A stretch of DNA of 33,856 bases, taken from positions 1 to 33,856 of the forward strand of contig CAMLOU010000031.1 in the NCBI GenBank assembly GCA_946481735.1, given 5' to 3'. Below are positions 23,906 through 32,104 of this stretch, one piece after another (positions within the stretch are counted from its first letter, which is position 1; each line of letters opens with the position of its first letter). The notes under the pieces are model-generated. The model saw nothing but the letters and a program-made list of their open reading frames with translations. It did no database searches and had not been told where the DNA came from. The stretch comes from an uncultured Cellvibrio sp. (GTDB lineage: Bacteria; Pseudomonadota; Gammaproteobacteria; Pseudomonadales; Cellvibrionaceae). Position numbers and translations under genes: made by a program.

Positions 23906-24004
23906 GGAGGTTCTACCGCTCGAATCTGAACAATCTAAACAGGGTGGGGATCGTCGGCGCGAAAGCAAGCGTTAGCCTTCGTCATTTAGTGTAAAGACCG
24001 TTGC

Positions 24005-24039
24005 GCATTTCTTATGTTCACATAGACTATAAGAAATGC
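24005..24039. promoter_or_regulatory. 11-bp inverted repeat upstream of the GH9 gene
   Basis: GCATTTCTTAT (24005-24015) and ATAAGAAATGC (24029-24039) are perfectly complementary, with a 13-nt spacer. The right arm ends 26 bp before the GH9 ATG. It is either an operator or a hairpin in the leader. It has no T-run, so it is not an intrinsic terminator for either gene. Confidence 0.55.
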
Positions 24040-24065
24040 AATGATAATAAGATGAGGAGGTTGTT

Positions 24066-26564
24066 ATGCGTTATTGCCGCTCGTTGCGCCACGTAGTGAC
24101 TTTTTTTCTGCACGTGAGTTTTCTGTTAGGTTCTGTTTCCGCTTTTTCCAGCTCCGCTAACCTGGCGTTGAATGACAAGGAATATTTCGAGCAGCCGGGT
24201 TTAAATGTGCTGGTGTTCAGCAATTGGTACGACGGCTTGTTCAGCGATGCCAAGATCAGCGGTGTTGAGCTAATTCATCACGGTTTGCGCACCGCGACCA
24301 ATGGTGATGTTCGTTTAAATGCTACCCCGGAACAATGGGATGCCATCCCGCAATTTAAGGAGCGCAAGATTGATCGCGATGATCAATCTATCGAAGCCTT
24401 CCTTCATTATCCCGATCACGATTTCGATTTTTCGATCAAAGTGAAAAAGAATACAGAAGGCGTGCGCATTACGGTTAACCTGCCAAAACCTTTGCCCGCT
24501 GCCCTCGAAGGTAAGGCTGGTTTCAATCTGGAGTTTTTGCCCTCAGCGTACTTTCATAAATCTTTCATGATGGAAGAGCGCACCGGCATTTTCCCGCGTT
24601 ACCCCAATGGCCCGAAAGAAATTAACGGTGTTGCTGAACCGCGTACGCTGGCGAGCGGAAAGCGTCTGGTATTAGCGCCGGATGATATTGAACGGCGTGT
24701 GAGTATTGAAACGTTTGGTGCTCCGTTGGAACTCTACGATGGGCGCACAAAAGCGCAAAATGGTTGGTTTGTTGTACGCAGTAAAATTCCTGCCAATAAA
24801 ACCGGTGCGGTAGTGGAATGGCAATTAAATGCCAGCACGATTAAAAACTGGGTGCGGCCACCGATGATTGCGCATTCGCAAGTAGGCTACCATCCTGAGC
24901 AGAAAAAAGTGGCGGTTATCGAGCTGGATGCCCGGGATAAGAAAAACCCCAAAGCAGAATTGCTGCGCGTGATGCCAGACGGTAGCCAAAAATCGGTGCT
25001 CAGCGAGCGTCTGGATTCCTGGGGCACCTATCTGCGTTACCAGTATCGTCAATTCGATTTCAGCCGTGTGACGACACCGGGGCTTTACATGATTCGCTAT
25101 GGCGATCAACAATCCGGGCCTTTCCGTATCGACGCGCAGGTCTATCGCGAAGCCTGGCATCCGACACTGGATATTTTCCTGCCCGTGCAAATGGATCATG
25201 TGATGGTTAACGAAGCCTACCGCGTATGGCATGGCGCGTCGCATCTGGATGATGCCTTGCAGGCACCGGTCAATCACGAACACTTCGATCTCTACGCGCA
25301 GGGTCCTACGACGGATACACCTTACAAGCCGGGTGAACATATCCCGGGTTTGAATATTGGCGGCTGGTATGATGCGGGCGACTACGATATCCGTACGCAA
25401 ACGCAATACGATGTCGTCAACACCCTGGTCACAGTATGGGAAAATTTTGCGCTTAGGCGTGATAACACCCGCGTTGATTATGAAAGCAAATATGTCGACC
25501 TTCACGTAGCCGACGGCAAGCCCGATATCCTGCAACAAATTGAGCACGGTACCTTGGCCTTGATTGCACAACATCGCGCATTGGGTCGCGCTATTCCAGG
25601 CATTGTTGAAGCACATATTGAGCAATACACGCACCTTGGTGACGGCCTGACCAAGACAGATAATCTGATCTATGACGCGGGCTTGAGTGAGCACGAATCC
25701 ACCGGCTTCAAGAGCGGCAAGTTTGATGATCGCTGGGCCTTTACCAGTAAATCCACACCGTTAAATTATGGCTCGGCGGCAGCGCTGGCGGCGGCAAGTC
25801 GTGCGTTGAAAGGCTATAACGATGAGCTTGCTAACGAATGCCTGGCGACAGCGAAAAAAGTATGGGCGGATGAACAGGCCAAACCCAAACCGGATTTATT
25901 TATCCACGGCAATACCACCGGTGGAAAGCTGGAATCGGAGCAACTAAAAGCGGCCACTGAATTGTTGATCACGACCGGCGATGCGCGTTACGCACAGGCT
26001 GTTGAACAATTGCTGGCGAAATTGGAGCAGGAGTTTGCGTTTCATGTTTCCTGGTTTGTGCGCGCCATGCCGCACATGTCCCCAGCCTATAGTGAAAAGG
26101 TAAAAACATTGGCAGCGTCTTATGCCGCTGAGATGCCAAAACTGGAGCGGGAAAATCCTTTTGGTGTACCTATTACTACAGGTGGTTGGGCGGGTAGCGG
26201 CTGGGTGATTCGGCACGCGATCAATAATTATTATTTACACAAGGCGTTCCCGGAGCTGGTGGATCGCGAATCGGTGTTGCGTGGTTTGAATTTCCTTTAC
26301 GGTACGCACCCTGCGCACAACCTGTCACTGGTTTCTGCTGTGGGAACACACTCCAAAGAGGTGGCTTACGGTATGAACCGCGCTGACTTTTCGTTTATTG
26401 CGGGTGGTATTGTGCCAGGTATTCTGGTGTTGAAACCGGACTTTCCTGAGAATCACGAAGATTGGCCATTCTTCTGGGGCCAGAATGAATATGTCGTGAA
26501 TCTGGGAGCAAGTTATATCTTCCTGGTGAATGCCGCCGAAGATCTATTGCTGAAGAAGCGGTAA
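24066..26564 (+). CDS. secreted glycoside hydrolase family 9 enzyme with Ig-like and extra N-terminal domains
   Basis: 832 residues, strong GAGGAGG ribosome site, Sec signal (about 1-27, ending SVSA). Residues about 30-255 form an additional beta-rich domain I cannot name. An Ig-like CelD_N module spans about 260-355 (MIAHSQVGYHPEQKKVAVIE). The catalytic alpha6/alpha6 barrel follows. GGWYDAGDYD (D436, D439) supplies the base aspartates and GQNEYVV the acid E808, as in GH9 inverting enzymes. No carbohydrate-binding or linker module is present and the C-terminus ends at the barrel. Activity could be on oligomers (exo-type or glucosidase-like) rather than crystalline cellulose. A strong terminator follows. 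Confidence 0.93.
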   Translation: MRYCRSLRHVVTFFLHVSFLLGSVSAFSSSANLALNDKEYFEQPGLNVLVFSNWYDGLFSDAKISGVELIHHGLRTATNGDVRLNATPEQWDAIPQFKERKIDRDDQSIEAFLHYPDHDFDFSIKVKKNTEGVRITVNLPKPLPAALEGKAGFNLEFLPSAYFHKSFMMEERTGIFPRYPNGPKEINGVAEPRTLASGKRLVLAPDDIERRVSIETFGAPLELYDGRTKAQNGWFVVRSKIPANKTGAVVEWQLNASTIKNWVRPPMIAHSQVGYHPEQKKVAVIELDARDKKNPKAELLRVMPDGSQKSVLSERLDSWGTYLRYQYRQFDFSRVTTPGLYMIRYGDQQSGPFRIDAQVYREAWHPTLDIFLPVQMDHVMVNEAYRVWHGASHLDDALQAPVNHEHFDLYAQGPTTDTPYKPGEHIPGLNIGGWYDAGDYDIRTQTQYDVVNTLVTVWENFALRRDNTRVDYESKYVDLHVADGKPDILQQIEHGTLALIAQHRALGRAIPGIVEAHIEQYTHLGDGLTKTDNLIYDAGLSEHESTGFKSGKFDDRWAFTSKSTPLNYGSAAALAAASRALKGYNDELANECLATAKKVWADEQAKPKPDLFIHGNTTGGKLESEQLKAATELLITTGDARYAQAVEQLLAKLEQEFAFHVSWFVRAMPHMSPAYSEKVKTLAASYAAEMPKLERENPFGVPITTGGWAGSGWVIRHAINNYYLHKAFPELVDRESVLRGLNFLYGTHPAHNLSLVSAVGTHSKEVAYGMNRADFSFIAGGIVPGILVLKPDFPENHEDWPFFWGQNEYVVNLGASYIFLVNAAEDLLLKKR

Positions 26565-26597
26565 TGCCGCTTGGACATTAAGCGTGCTGGTTTGTTG

Positions 26598-26622
26598 GCC
26601 ACCCTTCGGGGTGGCTTTTTTT
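26598..26622 (+). terminator. intrinsic terminator of the GH9 gene
   Basis: GCCACCC (26598-26604), TTCG tetraloop, GGGTGGC (26609-26615), then seven T. The last T bases overlap the stop codon of the convergent Tmemb_220 gene. Confidence 0.95.
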
Positions 26623-27019
26623 ATTGGGCGACAGCGCTTTTATTTAGCCTGAGCCACAAAAACCGACACAGCAACAAAATACATAACGTAATAAACCCAC
26701 CAATACATTCACGCGCTTCTTCGATATAAGGCTTGGCAGGATTCATCGACTGCATCAGCGGCTCCTGTGCGGCGTGGCGTAAATATTCAAGCGTGCCCGG
26801 TGCATAAATACCCATGATCACCAGACTCGCTACAACCCCCACCCAAAACACCACGGCATTGAAACGCTTCATAACCAGCAGTAAGGGCACGATAGCGCAG
26901 ATCACATAGTAGGTTGTCCACAGGATTGGGTCAGGATCATTTAATTGCAGGAATGCAGATGTCAACAGTAAAAGGAACAACAGAAAAGCGAAACTGCGTA
27001 TGGTTATTGTCAGCATCAT
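26621..27019 (-). CDS. transmembrane family 220 protein
   Basis: 132 residues from MMLTITIRS at 27019, with GGAAAGG upstream (the next codon is also ATG). The family signature QLNDPDPILWTTYYVICAIVP follows the first membrane helix. Four hydrophobic helices are visible (about 8-27, 35-53, 58-74, 105-122). This is a small inner-membrane family of unknown function that I recall in marine and environmental proteobacteria and Bacteroidetes. It lies 89 bp downstream of the DUF1080 gene, separated by a hairpin terminator. It is convergent with GH9. Confidence 0.82.
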   Translation of the reverse strand: MMLTITIRSFAFLLFLLLLTSAFLQLNDPDPILWTTYYVICAIVPLLLVMKRFNAVVFWVGVVASLVIMGIYAPGTLEYLRHAAQEPLMQSMNPAKPYIEEARECIGGFITLCILLLCRFLWLRLNKSAVAQ

Positions 27020-27056
27020 AAAAACCTTTCCGGGCAGCACAGGCGTGCGGGTGGGT

Positions 27057-27089
27057 TAAAACGGTAAACCCGACGGGTAGGGTTTACCG
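27057..27089 (-). terminator. intrinsic terminator of the DUF1080 gene
   Basis: CGGTAAACCC (27062-27071) pairs perfectly with GGGTTTACCG (27080-27089), 8-nt loop, followed on the minus strand by TTTTA. It lies 20 bp after the DUF1080 stop. Confidence 0.78.
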
Positions 27090-27108
27090 CACGAAACTCA
27101 GGTAAAAC

Positions 27109-27987
27109 TTACTTAAAATAATGTTCGTATTTGGCCGGGATTGCATTGATGGATTTTAATTTTATACCTTTAAAAAAGGCTTCTCCCGCTTCACTTTGCA
27201 GCAAGATTTTACCTTTGGTAAGCGGCAGAACTTTACCGTCTCTGGTGTAGCGGGAGTTGCTCAACGCCATCACCACTTCGCCATTGACGATATGCAGGCT
27301 CTTGTCGCCGTAGGTAATCAGTTCCACTGTATTCCACTCGCCTTTTGGTTTTTCCCTGTCATGGCTGCGACGGCAGGTAATACCGACACCGCCGGGACCA
27401 AAACTTAATAATTCAGCCTTGGGATTGTAGATATGTACCTCTGCACCTTCAGGTTTCTCGCAACGGATATCAATTTGCGAGTCCGCGATTTGCCACCAGT
27501 CACCGGTGCTTTGCTCCATGATCTGTAATTCCTGAGAGAGGGCCCAGGCCTTCCAGTAATCCACACCGTGCTCACCCCTGGCGTGATACAGGATGCCGGT
27601 GTCCAGCTCCAGATCCAGGCGCGGCTTCCACTTCTTCGAGCCCCATTTGTATTGCAAGACCAGGTGGTAATTTTCAAATTCTTCGCGGGTGTAAACACTG
27701 CCGTAGACTTCGCCGGAAACACGCAGCACTGGCTCCCCATCGTTTATTGAAACCGTAAACACACCTTTCTCGTCTTTGCCGTGACCAATGGGTTGCGTGT
27801 AATTGCCTTCCGCATCTTTCGGTAAACCTTTGATATCCGTTTCGGGGTTGGGAAAACCGAGATATGTATTCCACTGGCTCAGGTCTTTATCGAGCAGATA
27901 AGTCCACTCGCCGTTTTTGGCCTGGGCATTAACTGACATCATCGCGACAGCGACGATGGCGAGAACAACTGATGTTGATAGCTTCAT
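27109..27987 (-). CDS. secreted DUF1080 protein (3-keto-disaccharide hydrolase type)
   Basis: 292 residues from MKLSTSVVLAIVAVAMMSVN at 27987 with GGAAG upstream. A Sec signal with likely cleavage after AQA puts it in the periplasm. The DUF1080 jelly-roll is recognisable: WTYLLDKDLSQWNTYLG, EFENYHLVLQYKWG, DTGILYHARGEHGVDYWKAW, EWNTVELITYGDKSLHIVNG and GKILLQSEAGEAFFKGIKLK. Some relatives hydrolyse 3-keto-glycosides; others are uncharacterised. No 3-dehydrogenase of the GMC or Gfo/Idh type is beside it, so a 3-keto substrate would have to be made elsewhere. Gene context (GH9, DUF1080) points to saccharide use. Confidence 0.9.
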   Translation of the reverse strand: MKLSTSVVLAIVAVAMMSVNAQAKNGEWTYLLDKDLSQWNTYLGFPNPETDIKGLPKDAEGNYTQPIGHGKDEKGVFTVSINDGEPVLRVSGEVYGSVYTREEFENYHLVLQYKWGSKKWKPRLDLELDTGILYHARGEHGVDYWKAWALSQELQIMEQSTGDWWQIADSQIDIRCEKPEGAEVHIYNPKAELLSFGPGGVGITCRRSHDREKPKGEWNTVELITYGDKSLHIVNGEVVMALSNSRYTRDGKVLPLTKGKILLQSEAGEAFFKGIKLKSINAIPAKYEHYFK

Positions 27988-28085
27988 TGTTATAACTTCC
28001 GCATTCCAGATAAAAGAAAGGCCGTTGCACAGCCGATGGAACAAGGTGCGGTGAGCATTTGAATCGCCGGGACGTTCAAATTTTT

Positions 28086-28117
28086 AGCCGGATGAGACAT
28101 GCTCATCCGGCTTTTTT
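28086..28117 (+). terminator. strong hairpin with T-run, polarity opposite to flanking genes
   Basis: AGCCGGATGAG (28086-28096) and CTCATCCGGCT (28102-28112), 5-nt loop, then TTTTT on the plus strand. Flanking genes are both on the minus strand. There the hairpin directly follows the ydiJ stop codon but is trailed by AAAAATTTG instead of a T-run. It may still end ydiJ mRNA or protect its 3' end, while acting as a classical terminator for antisense transcription. Confidence 0.65.
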
Positions 28118-31100
28118 ATGATTTTATTTGAGCCAGCAATACTTGTAAGGGATGTGGCAATTTTACGTTATCAATCCGTTTGGTCTGGCTGCGGCAGGAG
28201 TAGCCGGTGGCCGTCAACCGATCTTTATTGGCCGTGTTGTTGACAACCTCAGCCCAGGACAACTGATAGATTTTCTTTGAGGTTTCAACGTTAACGGTTT
28301 CGTGGCCGTAGGTGCCCGCCATGCCACAGCAGCCGGTTTCAATCACTTTCAATGTTTGTCCCAATGTAGCGAAAACCTGCTGCCAGTCTTTGATGGAACT
28401 GACGGCGTTGGTTTTTTCAGTACAGTGGGCTAACAACGCATAATCGCCGGTATTAAATTGCTCGGCATGTTCGCGCAAATTTTCCTGTTGTCCCGCCAGC
28501 CATTCCTGAACCAACTGGACCTTCGGTGCCGTAGCGCCAAGAATTTTTTTATACTCGCCGCGATAGGCGAGCGTCATCGCCGGCTCCAGGCCAATCAACG
28601 GAATACCCGATGAAGCCAGGCCGTTCAGCATCGTCGCATTGGTGTCCGCCGCCCTGGCAAAGGCTTTTAAAAAGCCGTGGACTTGCAAGGGCTTGCCGTT
28701 CGGTTTAAATGGCGCAAGCAGTGGCACATACCCTAATTTTTGCAACAGGGTTAAGGCATCAATGACAAAGGGCGTTTCGAAATAACTGGTAAAGGCATCC
28801 TGCACCACGATAACCGCTTTGGCTTTTTCGGCTGCGCTCAACTGCGCAATATTTTCCAGGCTGGCGTAACGGATGCCGAGTTTTTGAATGGCGTCATCCA
28901 ATAGAATGCCCGTCAGCAACGGGCTATCCACCATACCCACCACCTTGGCCAGCAGGTTTTGCATAAAACGGGGTTTCATGAGCGCGTTATACAACCAGGG
29001 AACCCGCGCCAGGGCGGGGACCATAAATTCCAGACCGCCGATGAAATAGTCTTTCAACGGGCGCAGATAACGGCCGTAATACAACTCCAGGAATTTACTG
29101 CGAAACTCTGGCACATCCACCTTGATCGGGCATTGGCCCGCGCAGGACTTGCACGCCAGGCAGCCCACCATGGATGCATGCACCTCATGGGAAAAATCAT
29201 ATTCCCCTTGCTTTTTCTGCCAGGTATTTTTGATGCGCGCCGGCAGCGTCAGCAAAAAATTGCTGCGTTTTACTGCCGCACTTTCTGCAACAGGATTTAT
29301 GCCGCGCTCGCTCATTTGTTTGAGCCATTCGCGCATCAATGAAGCGCGGCCTTTGGGTGAGTGGATACGCTCACGGGTGCCTTTCCAGGAAGGGCACATG
29401 GCGTCATTGGGATTCCAGTTGTAACACAAGCCGTTGCCATTACAGTGCATGCCTTCGCTGTAGGCATTCCAGACTTGTACCGGAATCTTGCGATCTTCTT
29501 GCCCGCGCGTGGTCACACCGTCGACCTTGAGTAGTTCGATATTTTCCGCCGGCGTGGCAATCTTGCCCGGGTTCAATTGATTGTACGGATCAAATTCCGC
29601 CTTGATGCGTTGCAGTTGCGGATATAACTCGCCAAAAAATTGTGGCGCGTATTCCGAACGCACGCCCTTGCCGTGTTCGCCCCACAGTAACCCGTTGTAT
29701 TTTTGCGTTAACGCGACCACCTCGTCGGTGATCTTGCGCACCAATTTTTCCTGCTCGGGATCTTTCATGTCCAGCGCCGGGCGAACATGAAGTACACCGG
29801 CATCCACATGGCCGAACATGCCGTAGGTTAATTGATGGTCGTCGAGTAATTTGCGGAATTCAAAAATAAAGTCGGCCAGGTTTTCCGGCGGTACAGCGGT
29901 GTCTTCCACAAACGGCACAGGCCGGATTTCACCCTCCACATTGCCCAGCAGGCCCACCGCTTTTTTCCGCATGCCCCAGATTTTGTTAACCGCGTCGTTA
30001 CCCCAGGCCAGGCTGTAGCCCATGCGGCCAAGCGTATTGTCGAGGCCGGATTGATCAAGTTGATCCGTCAGCTTTTTAATATCTGCCCGCAGCTCGTCTT
30101 CATCGTTAGCGGTGTATTCAACCAGGTTAATTCCCTGGATTTTTTCGCCGCTGGCCGACGGCGGAAAAAATTCCGCTACGCTGTGCCAGACGATGTCATT
30201 CATCGCCAGGTTCAAGACTTTGGAGTCGACGGTTTCGATAGAGGTTGGGTTCGCTTTCATCAATTCTGCCGCATCGCGCAGGGCAGCGTTGAAGTCGCGG
30301 TAGTTGACGTTCACCAGCGCAGAATATTTCGGTGTAACCAACAAATTCAATTTGGCTTCGGTGATAAAACCCAGCGTACCTTCGCTGCCGCACAAAATAT
30401 TGTTGAGGTTAAAGCGACCGGCTTCATCGCGAATATGCGCAAGGTCATAGCCCGTCAGGCAGCGATTGAGTTTGGGAAATTTTGCAGCGATCAGATCCGC
30501 GTGGTCCCGCTGGATGCTGTCGAGTAAACGGTGAACCTGGCCAACGCGATCCTGCCGCTGGGCGATAACGTCCAGCTCACCATCCGCCAAGGGAGCGGAC
30601 GTCCACTCCGTTCCGTCGAGCAATACGGTGCGCAGTTCCAGCACATGATCTCGCGTCTTGCCGTAACGGCAGGAACCCTGACCAGAGGCATCGGTATTGA
30701 TCATTCCCCCGATGGTGGCGCGGTTACTGGTGGACAGTTCCGGCGCAAAGAATAAACCGTAGGGTTTGATGGCCGCGTTGAGCTGGTCTTTCACCACGCC
30801 GCACTGCACGCGCACCCAGCGCTCCTCGACATTAATCTCCAGGATCTGGTTCATGTATTTCGAGGTATCCACCACCAGGCCATCCGTCAGGGATTGCCCA
30901 TTGGTGCCGGTACCGCCGCCGCGCGGGCTCAGCACGATGTCGCGAAAGCGCGGCACCTGACTGAGTTTGACGATCTTCACCAGATCAGCCGTGTCGCGCG
31001 GGTAAATCACGCCCTGGGGCAGCACCTGATAAATGGAATTGTCCGTGGCCAGCACGGTGCGATTGGCGTAATCCGGGCTTAAGTCGCCGCGAAAGCCGTT

Positions 31101-31172
31101 GTCGCGCAGGGCGTTGATGAAGGCCAGGTAGAGAGCCTGGACGGGGGAAGTCTGGCGAATGCTTGGAATCAT
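28116..31172 (-). CDS. ydiJ: YdiJ-type FAD/Fe-S oxidoreductase (D-2-hydroxyglutarate dehydrogenase)
   Basis: 1018 residues, the same length as E. coli YdiJ. Domains in order: FAD-binding PCMH fold (about 45-260; PRGGGTGTNGQSL, LSTSNRATIGGMINTDASGQ), FAD-oxidase C-terminal domain (about 300-560; GMFGHVDAGVLHVRP), 4Fe-4S region (CNGNGLCYNW at about 605 and GCLACKSCAGQCPIKVDVPE at about 665), and a CCG-type domain (GCCGMAGTYGHE near 955). E. coli YdiJ-type proteins oxidise D-2-hydroxyglutarate to 2-oxoglutarate, a by-product of serine synthesis. The start MIPSIRQTSP at 31172 matches the family start. No clear ribosome site precedes it. Confidence 0.95.
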   Translation of the reverse strand: MIPSIRQTSPVQALYLAFINALRDNGFRGDLSPDYANRTVLATDNSIYQVLPQGVIYPRDTADLVKIVKLSQVPRFRDIVLSPRGGGTGTNGQSLTDGLVVDTSKYMNQILEINVEERWVRVQCGVVKDQLNAAIKPYGLFFAPELSTSNRATIGGMINTDASGQGSCRYGKTRDHVLELRTVLLDGTEWTSAPLADGELDVIAQRQDRVGQVHRLLDSIQRDHADLIAAKFPKLNRCLTGYDLAHIRDEAGRFNLNNILCGSEGTLGFITEAKLNLLVTPKYSALVNVNYRDFNAALRDAAELMKANPTSIETVDSKVLNLAMNDIVWHSVAEFFPPSASGEKIQGINLVEYTANDEDELRADIKKLTDQLDQSGLDNTLGRMGYSLAWGNDAVNKIWGMRKKAVGLLGNVEGEIRPVPFVEDTAVPPENLADFIFEFRKLLDDHQLTYGMFGHVDAGVLHVRPALDMKDPEQEKLVRKITDEVVALTQKYNGLLWGEHGKGVRSEYAPQFFGELYPQLQRIKAEFDPYNQLNPGKIATPAENIELLKVDGVTTRGQEDRKIPVQVWNAYSEGMHCNGNGLCYNWNPNDAMCPSWKGTRERIHSPKGRASLMREWLKQMSERGINPVAESAAVKRSNFLLTLPARIKNTWQKKQGEYDFSHEVHASMVGCLACKSCAGQCPIKVDVPEFRSKFLELYYGRYLRPLKDYFIGGLEFMVPALARVPWLYNALMKPRFMQNLLAKVVGMVDSPLLTGILLDDAIQKLGIRYASLENIAQLSAAEKAKAVIVVQDAFTSYFETPFVIDALTLLQKLGYVPLLAPFKPNGKPLQVHGFLKAFARAADTNATMLNGLASSGIPLIGLEPAMTLAYRGEYKKILGATAPKVQLVQEWLAGQQENLREHAEQFNTGDYALLAHCTEKTNAVSSIKDWQQVFATLGQTLKVIETGCCGMAGTYGHETVNVETSKKIYQLSWAEVVNNTANKDRLTATGYSCRSQTKRIDNVKLPHPLQVLLAQIKS

Positions 31173-31447
31173 AGGGCTTGGTTAACCACGGGGAGTCTAC
31201 TACTGAAAATAGGAGCGCATTCTACTATCTCGTCCGGCCCATGGCCATGGCAGGCGAGGGTGAGCGGGTTGATGAACAGGACGCCAAAATGCGCCGCAGC
31301 CTTGCTGTTCGTCGCCCTGCGCTTGTGTGCCGGCGTGGGCGGGATTAGTGTCAGAGAGTTGGTGTAGCGGTACCGATAGTGTGTTTTGTGTGGCGAAGGA
31401 AAAACGTTGGCAAAAACCTATTAACCAGTTAGCGGAGGGATTCCCCT

Positions 31448-32104
31448 ATGCCAGCTCCTCTTGTGGCGGCAGCCTTGTCTGCCATCGGCCCGGCGCTCGC
31501 CCGGCGCGGGCTTGATCTGCTCAGCGGTGTATTTCGCGGTGCACTTGATAAAGGCACCCAGGAAATTGCCGGCTTTATCGAAGAAAAAACCGGCATTGAT
31601 ATCAACGACGTGGCGGATGAAAAGCTCACCGAAGAACAGTGGGCCAAGCTGCGTGAGTTTGAGTTCCAGTATCAGGCCAAGCTGCTGGAATATCGTCAAC
31701 AGATAGACGCTAATGCGTTGGAACTGGAAAAGGTTCATCAGGCAGACCGCGCCAGCGCGCGGGATATGCAAAAAGCAGCACTGGCGAGTGACGACAAGCT
31801 GGCCAAGCGCTTTGTTTATTTTTATGCGGCGGGTCTGACACTGCTGACGTTTATGTTTATCTTCTACGCGGCGTTTGTTCACGACTACACCAAAAATCCC
31901 GACGCCGCCCGCGTGATTGATACCGTATTGGGTTTCCTGCTGGGCGTTTCGCTGTCTGCGATCATTCAATACTTCTTTGGCTCCAGCGCCGGGAGTAAAA
32001 GCAAGGAAGAAAAAATACGGCAGCTGACGGAGTCCATCCAGGTTGAGCACGATAAAGCGCTTTCCATCGACACAGAAAGATCGCGGGGAGGGCGTCCATT
32101 ATGA
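31448..32104 (+). CDS. 3-TM holin (gene-transfer-release type)
   Basis: 218 residues with a strong GCGGAGGGATT ribosome site. A short amphipathic/hydrophobic N-terminus (VAAALSAIGPALARRGLDLL) precedes a helical region, including an acidic stretch (DVADEKLTEEQWAKLREFEF). Two clear membrane helices follow at about 122-144 and 157-178, then a charged tail. This is the pattern of the Holin_3TM family named after gene-transfer-agent release. It would permeabilise the inner membrane to let the downstream endolysin reach peptidoglycan. It overlaps the endolysin gene by 4 bp (ATGA). No phage capsid, tail, portal or integrase lies within the window. Confidence 0.85.
   Translation: MPAPLVAAALSAIGPALARRGLDLLSGVFRGALDKGTQEIAGFIEEKTGIDINDVADEKLTEEQWAKLREFEFQYQAKLLEYRQQIDANALELEKVHQADRASARDMQKAALASDDKLAKRFVYFYAAGLTLLTFMFIFYAAFVHDYTKNPDAARVIDTVLGFLLGVSLSAIIQYFFGSSAGSKSKEEKIRQLTESIQVEHDKALSIDTERSRGGRPL

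Noticed and set aside
24825..25694. 289-codon antisense frame inside the GH9 gene
   Set aside because: Long only because of the codon bias of the sense strand. The GH9 frame has catalytic motifs throughout and the antisense protein matches no family I recognise.
31421..32050. 209-codon antisense frame over the holin gene
   Set aside because: Shadow of the holin frame. The sense strand has the ribosome site, the membrane helices and the ATGA overlap with the endolysin.
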